A DNA stretch of 64,000 bases from Thermophilibacter immobilis (GCF_015277515.1 NZ_CP063767.1:868001-932000), one strand, 5' to 3'. Positions 16,138-26,825 are shown, numbered from the stretch's first letter. The notes: generated from the letters alone by a model not told the origin. Program-made: numbers and translations.

Positions 16138-17166
16138 ATGCTTGAAAAGATGAAGTCACGTAGCGCGGGGCTCGCCCTCTGCGCGGCGATAGCCGTTCTG
16201 GCCACGCTGCTGGGCAGACGCTTCGAGGTCATCGGGGGGCCGGTGTTCGCCATCCTCACGGGCATGCTGCTCGCGCTCTTCGTCAAGGGAGAGCGTCGCG
16301 CGCCGCTCGAGGCCGGCCTCGCCTATACCTCCAAGATCGTGTTGCAGGCGGCGGTCGTCCTTCTGGGTTTTGGTCTCAACCTCCAACAGATCGCGCGAGT
16401 GGGTGCCACCTCCCTGCCCATCATCCTCTCGACGATAACCACCGCGCTCGTGGTCGCCTTCGCGATGAGCCGTGCGCTCAAGGTGCCCGGCAGGATCTCC
16501 ACCCTCGTGGGCGTGGGCTCCTCGATCTGTGGGGGATCGGCCATTGCGGCAACCGCCCCCGTGATCGGGGCCGACGACGAGGAGGTCGCACAGGCCATAT
16601 CGGTCATCTTCCTGTTCAACGTCATCGCCGCCCTCGTGTTCCCCACGCTTGGCGGGATGCTCGGCCTCACCAACGAGGGCTTCGGGTTTTTTGCGGGGAC
16701 CGCCGTCAACGACACCTCGTCGGTCACCGCAGCGGCCACGGCCTGGGACGGCATGCACCCGGGGGCCAACACGCTCGACGCCGCCACCATCGTCAAGCTC
16801 ACGCGCACGCTCGCGATAATCCCCATCACGCTGGGGCTTGCCTTCTGGAACGCGCACCGCGCGCACAAGGAGGGCGGGGAGGCCGAGGGGAGCTTCAGCC
16901 TGCGGCGCGCCTTTCCGACCTTCGTGCTGCTCTTCGTGCTGGCGAGCATCGTGACCACGGTCTTCTCGCTGCCTGCGGAGGTGACCGCGCCGATCAAGGG
17001 GCTCTCCAAGTTCCTGATCGTCATGGCCATGGCAGCCATTGGCCTCAACACCGATATCGTCAGGATCGTGCGCACCGGCGGCAAGCCCATCCTCATGGGG
17101 TTCTGCTGCTGGGTCGCCATCGCGGCCGTGAGCCTGGGCATGCAGCACCTTCTCGGCATCTGGTAG
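16138..17166 (+). CDS. YeiH/PSE-type putative sulfate exporter
   Basis: 342 aa, ATG 16138 with GACAGGAG upstream. About ten membrane helices; the family signatures [46 protein letters not shown] and [15 protein letters not shown] are clear. The UPF0324/YeiH family is annotated as putative sulfate exporters on limited evidence; some members are linked to sulfite or cysteine metabolism. It follows the broken NhaC by 108 bases. Downstream lies a large palindrome. Confidence 0.85.
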   Translation: MLEKMKSRSAGLALCAAIAVLATLLGRRFEVIGGPVFAILTGMLLALFVKGERRAPLEAGLAYTSKIVLQAAVVLLGFGLNLQQIARVGATSLPIILSTITTALVVAFAMSRALKVPGRISTLVGVGSSICGGSAIAATAPVIGADDEEVAQAISVIFLFNVIAALVFPTLGGMLGLTNEGFGFFAGTAVNDTSSVTAAATAWDGMHPGANTLDAATIVKLTRTLAIIPITLGLAFWNAHRAHKEGGEAEGSFSLRRAFPTFVLLFVLASIVTTVFSLPAEVTAPIKGLSKFLIVMAMAAIGLNTDIVRIVRTGGKPILMGFCCWVAIAAVSLGMQHLLGIW

Positions 17167-17194
17167 GGCCTGCGAACCCCGTGCGAGGGGGTGG

Positions 17195-17277
17195 CTCCTT
17201 TTCCGACCATGCCCAACGGGCCGATTCGAGGCCAGAATCGCCGCAAAAGCGGCGGTTGGGCATGGTCGGAAAAGGAG
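17195..17277. repeat. Perfect 23-bp inverted repeat with internal hairpins
   Basis: 17195-17217 is the exact reverse complement of 17255-17277 (outer arm CTCCTTTTCCGACC...). The 37-bp interior holds two smaller stems (CGATTC/GAATCG and CGCCGC-AAAA-GCGGCG), so the whole folds as a branched cruciform. It lies between the YeiH gene and a gene remnant truncated close to the right arm. Confidence 0.85.
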
Positions 17278-17304
17278 CACCGGCGTCGGGGCTCGAATGG
17301 GGAC

Positions 17305-17597
17305 GAGCCGAGCGAGTAGATGGCGATGCCGGTGCGGAAGATGCTATGCGACAGGAAGCTCGCGAGCTCGAGCACGACGGCATCGACGACCAGGTGAAAC
17401 AGGCCGAGCGTCAGCAGCGTGATCGGCGCGGAGACGAGCTGCAAGAACGGTCTGATCATGGAGCTGAAGAAGGCCAGCACGAGGGCGAAGAAAAGCGATG
17501 CCACTCCGTTTCCGCCGACGACCGAAAGGCCCGGCACAAGCCAGACGGCGACGACGCACGCGATTGCCGCAACGAGCTAACGTGCTATAAAGCGCAT
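17305..17597 (-). pseudogene. YvlD/phage-holin-4-like small membrane protein, broken
   Basis: From ATG 17597 the minus strand reads MRFIAR, then TAG (17577-17579), then in the same frame LVAAIACVVAVWLVPGLSV, SLFFALVLAFFSSMIRPFLQLVSAPITLLTLGLFHLVVDAVVLELASF. This is the four-helix pattern of the YvlD/phage_holin_4_2 family. The stop removes all but six residues. The fourth helix is cut off after IYSLG, where the palindrome-bearing sequence begins. Nonsense plus 3' truncation marks a dead gene. Confidence 0.8.
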
Positions 17598-17743
17598 GGG
17601 TTTCTCCTTATGCTAAAAGCCTAGTTCTTCTGAATAAATCTTACCCGTAATTGCAAGTTGTCATTTTACTTTTATATTTCGAAGCCACTTGTTTCTGGCA
17701 TAGGCGTACCCCCCGTTGTCAGTAGAAGAGACTGAATCGTGGT

Positions 17744-18505
17744 TTAGGAGGGGGCGTCCTTGTTGCTTCTTGATGAGAGGAGGGAGAAGTAACGCTCAAA
17801 AATTATTTCCATTATGTAGAAGAATGTGAGTCGGCTGCTGAGATCCATTTCATCGTAGGTGATGTTTTTATCAACTGCGTAGAGGGCTATGTCGGCAAGT
17901 TCAGCAAGCGGGTTCTTTGATAGTCCGGTAAGAGTAATGATTTTTACACCGCGTGACTTAGCTATCGAAGTTGAGTCAATGGAAACTTTCGTCTGTCCGC
18001 TTACGCTTACGGCGAAGAGTACGTCTGTGCTATTGAGAGATTTTGCCATATGCATCATTACGTGACGCTCATTGAAGACTTCCGTCTGTTTTCCGAGCGC
18101 TTCAAGCTTTCGACTTAAGTCTGTGCAGGGGAGAACCGATAGTCCCGAAGCAAAAAAGGCGATTTGACTTGCTTGATCGATGGCGTCTACCGTCTCGTCG
18201 AGGAGATGGTCATTCAACAATTCACGCGTTCGTACAATCATTGTGTCAAGCGAAGTCTCTTCTATGACGAAGTTTCTTCTTTCAAGCAATACGAGATATG
18301 AAGTCTTAAGCTCACTAAAACCGGTGAAACCAAGCTTGTGAGCAAGGCGCGTTATGGTATTAGGTGTTGCATAGAAATGCGCAGCAAGGTCTTTTGCTGT
18401 CACTTGGGTAATGTCCTTACCGCATGCGATGATGTAATGAAGCATGGCTTCCTCAAGGGAATTGAGTCGACTCGCATTCTCCGTGACAGCTTCATAAAAT
18501 TTCAT
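17744..18505 (-). CDS. RpiR/MurR-family transcriptional regulator
   Basis: 253 aa from ATG 18505 (GTGAGG upstream; a GTG at 18517 is the alternative). The N-terminal HTH_6 domain (LEEAMLHYIIACGKDITQVTAKDLAAHFYATPNTITRLAHKLGFTGFSELK) is followed by a SIS sugar-phosphate-binding domain (about 95-240) with VLFAVSVSGQTKVSID, where the SxS/G loop binds the phosphosugar. Divergent from the GH4 and PTS genes, it probably senses a phosphorylated disaccharide and controls them. Codon use here is noticeably AT-richer than in the flanking regions, as in the whole PTS island, which suggests transfer. Confidence 0.88.
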   Translation of the reverse strand: MKFYEAVTENASRLNSLEEAMLHYIIACGKDITQVTAKDLAAHFYATPNTITRLAHKLGFTGFSELKTSYLVLLERRNFVIEETSLDTMIVRTRELLNDHLLDETVDAIDQASQIAFFASGLSVLPCTDLSRKLEALGKQTEVFNERHVMMHMAKSLNSTDVLFAVSVSGQTKVSIDSTSIAKSRGVKIITLTGLSKNPLAELADIALYAVDKNITYDEMDLSSRLTFFYIMEIIFERYFSLLSSRSNKDAPS

Positions 18506-18542
18506 ACTTAACCTCACGACAATTCAGTGTTGGTGTGTATGG

Positions 18543-18560
18543 GTACACACAGATGTGTAC
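18543..18560. promoter_or_regulatory. Candidate RpiR operator
   Basis: GTACACA-N4-TGTGTAC inverted repeat in the divergent intergenic region between the regulator (start 18505) and the GH4 gene (start 18726). Confidence 0.55.
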
Positions 18561-18725
18561 TCAAGCAGAAATGGTAACACCTCCCAAAGATCGCATCACA
18601 TGATGCTGTTGGACTCAAACTCCATAAATTGTAGTTATGTGGATTCAGAACGCGCAATCTCTTCTAGATGGCGTGCTCTGGTCCTAGACATTATCGGAGC
18701 TTGAGAAGAGAGGACCGTGGTTACT

Positions 18726-20051
18726 ATGAAAGAAAAGCTTAATGTGGTTATTGTCGGAGGCGGTTCAACGTGGTGTCCCGGCATCCTTAAGTCATTGACC
18801 AAGCACCAAGACATCCTTCCGCTTAAGCGCGTTGTCATGTACGACACCGATGCTGATAGACAAGCAGTTATAGGAGAGTTCGGAAAGATCTTGTTCCGAG
18901 AGGAGGCTCCGGACGTCGCGTTCGACTACACCACCGACAAAAGCCGTGTCTACGAGGACGTTGACTTTGTCCTGTGCCAGATTCGCACTGGTGGTTATGA
19001 CATGCGCTCCACCGACGAAAAGATTCCGTTGTCTATGGGACTCATTGGCCAGGAGACTGTCGGTGCCGGTGGTATGGCCTATGGAATTCGCTCTATGACC
19101 GATATGATTGAGATTGTCAATGATGTCCGGGCACAAAGCCCCGAAGCATGGATTATCAACTATACCAACCCTGCGGCACTTGTAGCCTACGGTCTTGCCC
19201 GCGTGTTTCCTGATGAGCATCATATTCTTAATATTTGCGATCAGCCAGTCAATCTCCTGCGTTCCTACGGGCGACTTCTCGGCTGCGACTCACGCGAGTT
19301 TGAGCCCGTCTACTTTGGACTCAACCACTTTGGATGGTTCACGCATATTTACGATAAGGCCGGAAGGGATCTCGTGCCTGTCATACGTGATCACGTCCGC
19401 GAGCATGGCTTCAAGCCAGCTGACGCCGAACAGCGCGACCAGTCTTGGCTTGATACCTACGCTATGGTTGCTGACATGCTCCATGACTTCCCTGACTACC
19501 TGCCCAATACCTACCTTCAATACTATCTGTATCCAAAGTACAAGTTGGCGCACCTCGACCCCGCCTATACGAGAAGTGACGAGGTGATTAACAGCCGCGA
19601 GAAGCGTGTCTTTGCCGAGTGCCGCCGTGTTGCTCAGGTGGGTTCTGCGAAGGGGTCCTCGGTCGTGCAGAATGACGCACACGGCGATATGATCGTTGAG
19701 GTGTCCTCGGCTATCTACCGCAATACCCGCCAGACTTTTATCGTGATGGTCAAAAACGACGGTATCATTGAGGGTTTTCCCAACGATGCGATGGTTGAGG
19801 TCGCAGCGAGCGTCGGGGTAAACGGCCCTCAGCCCTATGCTGTCGGCAAGATTGAACCCTTCTACTACGGACTCATGACCACCCAGTACTCCTACGAGCG
19901 GCTTGCGATGGAGGCTTACCTTGAGCATTCCTACGAGAAGGCCCTCCAGGCGCTTACGCTTAACCGTCTAGTGAACGACGCTAAGGACGCCCGCGAGGTT
20001 CTAGACAAGCTCATTGAGGCAAACAAGGACTACTGGCCCGAGCTTAAGTAA
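18726..20051 (+). CDS. GH4 6-phospho-alpha-glucosidase (maltose-6-phosphate hydrolase type)
   Basis: 441 aa NAD- and metal-dependent glycosidase of family GH4. The N-terminal Rossmann loop is VVIVGGGSTWCPG. Downstream are QIRTGGYDMRSTDEKIPL, GQETVGAGGMAYGIRS, IINYTNPAALV, NICDQPVN and GLNHFGWFTHI, where the Asn, Cys and His bind metal and substrate. The C-terminus EANKDYWPEL is nearly that of GlvA/MalH, and the CD-x-P motif is typical of the alpha-specific branch. It should cleave maltose 6'-phosphate or related alpha-glucoside phosphates delivered by the PTS encoded next. A GTG at 18717 is an alternative start. Confidence 0.87.
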   Translation: MKEKLNVVIVGGGSTWCPGILKSLTKHQDILPLKRVVMYDTDADRQAVIGEFGKILFREEAPDVAFDYTTDKSRVYEDVDFVLCQIRTGGYDMRSTDEKIPLSMGLIGQETVGAGGMAYGIRSMTDMIEIVNDVRAQSPEAWIINYTNPAALVAYGLARVFPDEHHILNICDQPVNLLRSYGRLLGCDSREFEPVYFGLNHFGWFTHIYDKAGRDLVPVIRDHVREHGFKPADAEQRDQSWLDTYAMVADMLHDFPDYLPNTYLQYYLYPKYKLAHLDPAYTRSDEVINSREKRVFAECRRVAQVGSAKGSSVVQNDAHGDMIVEVSSAIYRNTRQTFIVMVKNDGIIEGFPNDAMVEVAASVGVNGPQPYAVGKIEPFYYGLMTTQYSYERLAMEAYLEHSYEKALQALTLNRLVNDAKDAREVLDKLIEANKDYWPELK

Positions 20052-20169
20052 CGTCGGGATATCGCGGAAATTAGAGGGGCGTATGGGATATGGCGGTATC
20101 GGACATATCGGCCAGGTTCATGAATTGGTTGGTGTGTCGGATATGGTCTTTACAGTGGAGAGGAAAATC

Positions 20170-21738
20170 ATGGATAAAAAAGAGGTGCTAGGAAAGTTCC
20201 AACGGCTGGGCAAGGTTCTTATGACACCGGTGCTGATTTTGCCAATCGCCGGTATTCTTGTGGGCCTAGGGAGTGCTTTCACCAATGCAGCTCTCATCAA
20301 AGCTGTCCCCTGGCTAGGGTCAATTGTGCCTAGCATGTTCTTCTCGCTCTGCAAGGTCGCTGGCAATGTCGTTATGAACAACATCCCCGCGCTTTTTGCC
20401 ATATGCGTCGCATATGGCTTTGCAAAGTCTGAGAAGGCCACAGCTGCTCTCTGTGGCTTCATTGGTTACATGACCATGAACACGGTAATGGGCACGTTCC
20501 TCACAGTGTTGGGGACGATTGATCCCAAAAACCTTGCGACCGGTCAGTCGTCCATCCTCGGGATAGTTACTCTGGACACAGGTGTTATCGGCGGTTTGCT
20601 TGTGGGCGCGCTTGTGGCTTGGATTCATAATCGCTGGTATAAGATTGAGCTACCACCCGTACTCTCCATCTTTAACGGTACACGGTTCATACCAGCGGCA
20701 ACAATCGTGTTTTGTAGTCTGTGTGGGATTGTGATGTCATTCATTTTCCCGCCCATTCAGTCTGTTCTGAGCGCGCTGAGCGACTTCATTTTGGGCTCCG
20801 GTGCGTTGGGTAGCTTTGTCTACGGTGCTGCCGAGCGTCTTCTGCTGCCGTTCGGCCTGCATCACTTCGTCTACCTTCCGTTCATGTTTACCTCTCTTGG
20901 TGGAACAGCCACCATTGATGGGAATCTCGTGACGGGTGCGGCGAATATCTACAGCGCCATCGTTAGTTCCCCAAGTGCAGATTTCGACATCGATATTTCT
21001 CGCTTTGTAATGAATGGGAAAGTTATTTTTGCCATGTTCGGCCTTACAGGTGCTGCTCTCGCGTTTTACCATACTGCGCTCCCGCAGAACAAGAAGAAAG
21101 TTGCGGCTCTCATGATCGCAGCGGTTATCCCGTGCTTCTTCACGGGGATTACCGAACCGCTTGAGTACTCGTTTCTGTTCGTTGCTCCAATCCTCTTTGT
21201 AGTCCACGCACTGATGGCGGGTCTTGCCTATGCGCTCGCCTTTTTACTTAATTTCAATGTTGCAGGTTCAACTGCGTTTGGTGGACCATTTCTCTCCCTT
21301 ATCTTCAATGGGATTATGGGTGCCTCCAAGGGTTCGAACTGGCAGGTGATTCTTATCCTTGGTCCGATTTACTTTGCGGCTTACTATTTTCTTTTTAAAT
21401 TCCTTATCATTCATAGAAACCTGAGGACTCCCGGACGTGAAGTTGAGGAACAGGAGCCTGATTCGGCCGAGGTCTCGCCGACGGGTGATATAGCCGAGAT
21501 GATCCCTCGGATTATCGAGGCAGTTGGTGGCCCTGACAACATAGACAGCGCCGATGCTTGTTTCACTCGTCTGCGTCTCGTGTTAGAAGACCCCTCTCTA
21601 ATTCAGGAAGACGAAGTGTTTACCAAGAAGCTCGGTGCCAATGGTGTGATTAGGGTCAGCGGGGGGATACAAATCGTCTACGGCAATAAAGCCTCTCTGT
21701 ATGCTACCCAGATGCGAGAAACACTGGGAATGGAGTAA
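20170..21738 (+). CDS. PTS EIIBC component, glucose/maltose family
   Basis: 522 aa from ATG 20170 (AGAGGAAA upstream). The N-terminal EIIC domain (about 1-410, ten or so helices) begins GKFQRLGKVLMTPVLILPIAGILVG and has the loop PFGLHHFVYLPF and the motif FTGITEPLEYSFLF. A linker rich in Glu follows (REVEEQEPDSAEV), then an EIIB domain with the phosphorylated Cys in DSADACFTRLRL. It imports and phosphorylates an alpha-glucoside. Lies 118 bases after the GH4 gene and 3 bases before EIIA. Confidence 0.9.
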   Translation: MDKKEVLGKFQRLGKVLMTPVLILPIAGILVGLGSAFTNAALIKAVPWLGSIVPSMFFSLCKVAGNVVMNNIPALFAICVAYGFAKSEKATAALCGFIGYMTMNTVMGTFLTVLGTIDPKNLATGQSSILGIVTLDTGVIGGLLVGALVAWIHNRWYKIELPPVLSIFNGTRFIPAATIVFCSLCGIVMSFIFPPIQSVLSALSDFILGSGALGSFVYGAAERLLLPFGLHHFVYLPFMFTSLGGTATIDGNLVTGAANIYSAIVSSPSADFDIDISRFVMNGKVIFAMFGLTGAALAFYHTALPQNKKKVAALMIAAVIPCFFTGITEPLEYSFLFVAPILFVVHALMAGLAYALAFLLNFNVAGSTAFGGPFLSLIFNGIMGASKGSNWQVILILGPIYFAAYYFLFKFLIIHRNLRTPGREVEEQEPDSAEVSPTGDIAEMIPRIIEAVGGPDNIDSADACFTRLRLVLEDPSLIQEDEVFTKKLGANGVIRVSGGIQIVYGNKASLYATQMRETLGME

Positions 21739-21741
21739 GGA

Positions 21742-22221
21742 ATGGGACTTCTCAACTTTCTGAGAGACGCAACAAGCGATTTCGTTGTCAGTCCGGTCAA
21801 AGGCGAGATTCGCCCGCTTTCGAATTGCTCTGATTCCGTCTTTGCCCAAGGGATGATGGGTGAAGGGGCAGTGTTTCTCCCCAGCGAGGGAAAGATTTTC
21901 TCGCCCGTGACAGGAAGCATCGAAGTGGTTTTCAAGACACTGCATGCCATTGGTATCAAATCAGATGCAGACAGAGAGATTATGGTTCACGTGGGAATCG
22001 ATACGGTTGAGCTCGATGGAGCTCCCTTTGTAGCCCATGTTGACGTGGGCGATAAGGTCACAGCCGGTGACCTTATCCTTGAGGTCGACCTGTCCGCACT
22101 TGAGATGTCAGGGAAGAGCTCGGAGACCGTCGTAACGGTGTCTGATTTAGGGGATAAGCACCTCGAGATTATCTCTGCAGGAATGGTGGACGTGGGCGAT
22201 AAGGTCATGCGTATCCGGTAG
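21742..22221 (+). CDS. PTS EIIA component, glucose family (Crr-like)
   Basis: 159 aa. The EIIA-Glc beta-sandwich is recognisable: SPVKGEIRPLSNCSDSVFAQGMMGEGAVFLPSEGKIFSPVTGSI and IMVHVGIDTVEL, where the His of VHVGIDT is the phosphorylation site; the second active-site His is in KTLHAIGI. It passes phosphate from HPr to the EIIB domain of the preceding protein. Last gene of the island; a strong hairpin follows. Confidence 0.92.
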   Translation: MGLLNFLRDATSDFVVSPVKGEIRPLSNCSDSVFAQGMMGEGAVFLPSEGKIFSPVTGSIEVVFKTLHAIGIKSDADREIMVHVGIDTVELDGAPFVAHVDVGDKVTAGDLILEVDLSALEMSGKSSETVVTVSDLGDKHLEIISAGMVDVGDKVMRIR

Positions 22222-22248
22222 GGAACCATCTGGGTCTTGGGAAGTGGC

Positions 22249-22281
22249 AGGGGAGCTCCGGGGCAAATGCGGGGCTCCCCT
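22249..22281 (+). terminator. Hairpin after the PTS operon
   Basis: AGGGGAGC (22249-22256) pairs with GCTCCCCT (22274-22281). There is no U run. The loop carries GGGGCAAATGCGG, identical to part of the palindrome array unit at 28053. Confidence 0.5.
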
Positions 22282-22298
22282 GTGTGATGGCTGCCCCG

Positions 22299-24203
<1,905 letters not shown>

Positions 24204-24221
24204 GGAACTTCCTCCAAACAT

Positions 24222-24236
24222 GCTCATATGAACATC
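24222..24236. promoter_or_regulatory. Partial ArsR-type operator before the P-type ATPase
   Basis: TCATATGAACATCT upstream of the ATPase start is made of the same pieces (TCATATG, GAACATCT) as the large inverted repeat at 24955-25015, so the ArsR protein may also bind here. Confidence 0.4.
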
Positions 24237-24334
24237 TCTGCATATGATAGGGGTGAGAGGGGCCGCCCGTGCTGCGGGCGGCCGAGGACGTGTCGAGCCC
24301 GTGACCCGTGGCCCGTGACCCGAGACGAGCGAGT

Positions 24335-24553
24335 CTAGCGGGCGATCTCGCAGTCGGGCTCGAGGTCGGCGGCGAGCTTCACGACGCGACCGAGGACGGC
24401 GTCGAAGCCGTCGTCTTCTGCCTCGAGGGTGAGCTTCTGCGCCAGGAAGTTGACGGAGACGGACTGGACGCCGTCGACCTTGGCGAGGGCGTCCTGGAGC
24501 TTCTGGGCACAGGTGGGGCAGTCGATCTCGTCGAGCTTGTAGACCTTGCGCAT
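24335..24553 (-). CDS. Stand-alone heavy-metal-associated (HMA) domain protein
   Basis: 72 aa ferredoxin-fold metallochaperone. The metal site is CPTC in LDEIDCPTCAQKLQDALAK, followed by the family pattern VDGVQSVSVNF. The acidic Asp just before the CxxC (EIDCPTC) is typical of Zn/Cd-binding HMA domains, not Cu-binding ones (MTCxxC). It probably delivers metal to, or regulates, the ATPase encoded next, which lacks its own HMA domain, so the domain appears to have been split off as a separate gene. Confidence 0.85.
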   Translation of the reverse strand: MRKVYKLDEIDCPTCAQKLQDALAKVDGVQSVSVNFLAQKLTLEAEDDGFDAVLGRVVKLAADLEPDCEIAR

Positions 24554-24602
24554 GGCGCCTTCCCTTCCTCAGGGGCACGCGGACGCGCCCCATTTATAAG
24601 CG

Positions 24603-24926
24603 TTACTCGCAGACGTGGGTGAGCCCCTGGCTGAGCATGGTGTAGACGTGGTCGTCGGCGAGCGAGTAGACCACGTTGCGCCCGTCGCGCACGAACTTCA
24701 CCAGATGAGCCTGCTTGAGCGTGCGCAGCTGGTGCGAGACGGCGCTCTGGGTGGTCCCCGTCTCCTCGGCAATACAGGCCACGCAGAGCTCGCGGCCCAT
24801 GAGGGCGAAGAGGATCTTGATGCGGGTCGTGTCGCTGAACACCCTGAAGAGGTCTGCGAGGTCGTAGAGGCGCTCCTCGTCGGGCATCTCGCCGGGGGTC
24901 TCTCCGACCTCGAAGCAGGTGGACAT
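24603..24926 (-). CDS. ArsR/SmtB-family metal-responsive repressor
   Basis: 107 aa from ATG 24926 (AAGGGAGGTCGC upstream; an in-frame ATG at 24974 lies within the operator). The winged helix is clear: LADLFRVFSDTTRIKILFALMGRELCVACIAEETGTTQSAVSHQLRTLKQAHLVKFVRDGRNVVYSLAD. ELCVAC at helix alpha3 is the ELCVCD-like metal site of CadC/SmtB-type sensors, and DDHVYTMLSQGLTHVCE at alpha5 supplies the second site residues (Asp, His, His). It should repress the HMA and ATPase genes downstream until Zn/Cd-like metal binds. Confidence 0.9.
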   Translation of the reverse strand: MSTCFEVGETPGEMPDEERLYDLADLFRVFSDTTRIKILFALMGRELCVACIAEETGTTQSAVSHQLRTLKQAHLVKFVRDGRNVVYSLADDHVYTMLSQGLTHVCE

Positions 24927-24954
24927 GCGACCTCCCTTGTTGATGCGTATCCGA

Positions 24955-25015
24955 ACATCTGAACATGTACTCATATGTTTCTTGAGTACGATTATATGAG
25001 CACATGTTCAGATGT
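24955..25015. promoter_or_regulatory. Large inverted-repeat operator of the ArsR regulator
   Basis: 24955-24976 and 24994-25015 are near-perfect 22-bp inverted repeats (arms containing ACATCTGAACATGT), one mismatch, separated by 17 bp. They sit directly before the ArsR gene, where two dimers could bind and loop or block the promoter. Confidence 0.7.
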
Positions 25016-25089
25016 CAAGGGAAACTTCATGCTGGCGGGGCGTGGGTGGCTGGCGGGGCCGGTCCCTCCACGCGCACGTGGGAATTCTC

Positions 25090-25117
25090 TTGACAGGCGA
25101 CAAAAACGTGGCATGAT
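25090..25117 (+). promoter_or_regulatory. Promoter before leader peptide 1
   Basis: TTGACA (25090-25095), a 16-bp spacer and CATGAT (25112-25117), about 58 bases before the leader ATG. Confidence 0.55.
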
Positions 25118-25174
25118 GCTCGTCACCAGGGGCGAGAGCGCTTGTGGTCAGCTTTACGTAAGGAACGCCGTTAC

Positions 25175-25225
25175 ATGAGACGCCTGTTCAGCAACACGCA
25201 GGTTATTGCCGCGATTATCAGCTAG
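25175..25225 (+). CDS. Leader peptide 1 (MRRLFSNTQVIAAIIS)
   Basis: 16-codon ORF preceded by AAGGAA. The TAG stop (25223-25225) abuts the 5' arm of the first attenuator hairpin with no gap. The last codons are Val-Ile-Ala-Ala-Ile-Ile-Ser. A similar ORF with the same flanking RNA elements precedes cstA (29517-29561). Too short for homology evidence; the call rests on the shared architecture. Confidence 0.65.
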   Translation: MRRLFSNTQVIAAIIS

Positions 25226-25314
25226 CGGGTTGGCATATCGAGCCAGCCCGCTTTCTGCGGGCGGCTCTTGGGACCGGGGCCGTTGGGTCAATTCCATCGC
25301 CCCGGTCCTTTTTT
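25226..25314 (+). promoter_or_regulatory. Attenuator 1: alternative hairpins plus terminator
   Basis: CGGGTTGGC (25226-25234) pairs with GCCAGCCCG (25242-25250). The latter can instead pair with the conserved TGCGGGCGGCT (25256-25266). The terminator is GGACCGGGGC (25271-25280) with GCCCCGGTCC (25299-25308) and six T. A ribosome at the leader stop would cover the first arm and favour the second pairing, so translation should control termination ahead of the hydratase remnant. Confidence 0.65.
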
Positions 25315-25375
25315 ATGCGGGTACCACGCGCGCGGCCGGCCGGTCGCGTGACCCACGCTCAACGAAGGGAACGCC

Positions 25376-25854
25376 ATGACAGACGCACGCGAAGAAAGCA
25401 CCTCCCCAACGCACGACACCGTCACGCTCGACGAACGCCAGCGGCAGCTGGTCTACGCGCTCTACGAGGCCTATCGGCGCGACCTCCACGGCCTTAAGAA
25501 CGAGCCGCTTGACGAGTCGGATTGGGAGGGCGTCGTCTGCGACGACGCCACCGCCTACGCCGTGCAGGACGCGGTCATGGCCCGCAAGTGCGAGGCTCTG
25601 GGCGGCTACAAGGTGTCGCTCACCTCACCGGAGACACAGCGCATGCTCGACTAGGACTGCCCGCTCTACGGCGCGCAGGTGGCGCCGCGCTTCGTGCCCA
25701 CGCCCTGCACGCTCGATTAGCGTCACCTCAACGAGCCGCTGGTGGAGGTGGAGTTCTGCTTCACGGCCCAGCGCGACCTCACGGCCGGCATGTCCCGCGA
25801 GGAGCTTCTTGCCAGCTGCACCGTCGCCGGCGACATGGAGGTCCCCGACGCGCG
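25376..25854 (+). pseudogene. 2-keto-4-pentenoate hydratase (MhpD)-like gene, decayed
   Basis: From ATG 25376 the frame shows the family N-terminus: ATAYAVQDAVMARKCEALGGYKVSLTSPETQRMLD, then TAG (25652-25654), DCPLYG, a second TAG (25718-25720), then [42 protein letters not shown]. Relatives are about 260 residues; this copy stops being homologous near residue 160, where the convergent xpt gene begins. Two in-frame stops and loss of the C-terminal third indicate a dead gene, although promoter and attenuator remain upstream. Confidence 0.8.
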
Positions 25855-26433
25855 CTACGCGAACTCGATCTCTCCCGTGCGCGCGTCCATCGAGCTCACC
25901 CGTGCGAGCGACTCCACCCGATAGCCCTGCTCGCGCAGGCTCGCGCCACCCGGCTGGAAGCCCTTCTCGACGGCAATGCCGATGCCCTCCACGATCACGC
26001 CGGCACCCTCGCAGATCTGGAGCAACCCGTCCATGGCGCATCCCATGGCCAGAAAGTCGTCGATGACAAGGACGTGCTCGCCGGGGACCAGGAAGCGCTT
26101 GGCGACGATGACCTCGTAGATGCGCTTCTTGGTGTAGCTTTTGATTTGTGTGCGATACTGGTCGCCGTCGAGGTTCTTGGACTCGGTCTTGCGCGCGAAG
26201 ACCACGGGGACGTCCCCGAAGTGGCGTGCGGCGACGCAGGCGATGCCGATACCCGAGGACTCGATGGTGAGGATCTTGTCCACGCGCTGCCCGGCGAACA
26301 GGCGGGCCCACTCTGCCCCCATGCGGTCGTACAGGCCCACGTCGCATTGGTGGTTAAGGAAGTTGTCCACCTTGAGGACGTTTCCCTCGCGCACAATCCC
26401 GTCCTGACGAATGCGATCCTCGAGCTCCCTCAT
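25855..26433 (-). CDS. xpt: Xanthine phosphoribosyltransferase
   Basis: 192 aa type I PRTase from ATG 26433 (GGGGGAGG upstream). It converts xanthine and PRPP to XMP in purine salvage. The PRPP loop [17 protein letters not shown] and the family features [46 protein letters not shown] and the hood region KSYTKK match Xpt of Firmicutes and Actinobacteria closely. No purine riboswitch was seen upstream. It converges with the hydratase remnant. Confidence 0.92.
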   Translation of the reverse strand: MRELEDRIRQDGIVREGNVLKVDNFLNHQCDVGLYDRMGAEWARLFAGQRVDKILTIESSGIGIACVAARHFGDVPVVFARKTESKNLDGDQYRTQIKSYTKKRIYEVIVAKRFLVPGEHVLVIDDFLAMGCAMDGLLQICEGAGVIVEGIGIAVEKGFQPGGASLREQGYRVESLARVSSMDARTGEIEFA

Positions 26434-26621
26434 GCAGCCTCCCCCTCGCGTTGCGTGTGCCCCGTACAGTATGACGTGAGCGCGCCGGAATTTCTCCCCC
26501 TCGCCAATTCTCTTCTTGTTTTGTGGGCTCTGGCGAGAGCCGCCTGCGGGCGCGATCGCGCCGTCTGCGAGTCTGCCCGGAGTCTGACGCACGCGGTCGC
26601 ATCGGTCGCGTTTCTTGCCAG

Positions 26622-26743
26622 GCGGGGCGCATGCGGCGCTTCTGTCGAGAAAAACGCCGCATGCGCCCCGCTCTTCTGACTGCTCGGTCGCGTGCGGGGC
26701 GCTTGTGACACCCGGAGCCAACAAAGTGCCGCGACTGCCCCGC
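26622..26743. repeat. Palindromic repeat pair, 72-bp period (left array)
   Basis: Unit 1: GCGGGGCGCATGCGGCG (26622-26638) is the exact inverse of 26655-26671, with loop containing GTCGAGAAAAA. Unit 2 starts GCGGGGC at 26694 and ends GCCCCGC at 26743, exactly 72 bp later, with degenerate inner arms. The rest of the 390-bp gap between xpt and the next gene (26434-26621, 26744-26825) shows no gene. Confidence 0.75.
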
Positions 26744-26825
26744 AGGGCGTCGGCGTGAGCACCGCTGCACAGCCTCCGTGCGCACCTTATTGCGCGACAC
26801 TGTTTCCACGAAGAGGAGGCGCGCG

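Noticed and set aside
25376-25720. Stop-codon recoding (both in-frame stops of the hydratase gene are TAG)
   Set aside because: No pyrrolysine or selenocysteine machinery is visible, the C-terminal third of the gene is missing as well, and the family does not use a special residue here. Decay is simpler.
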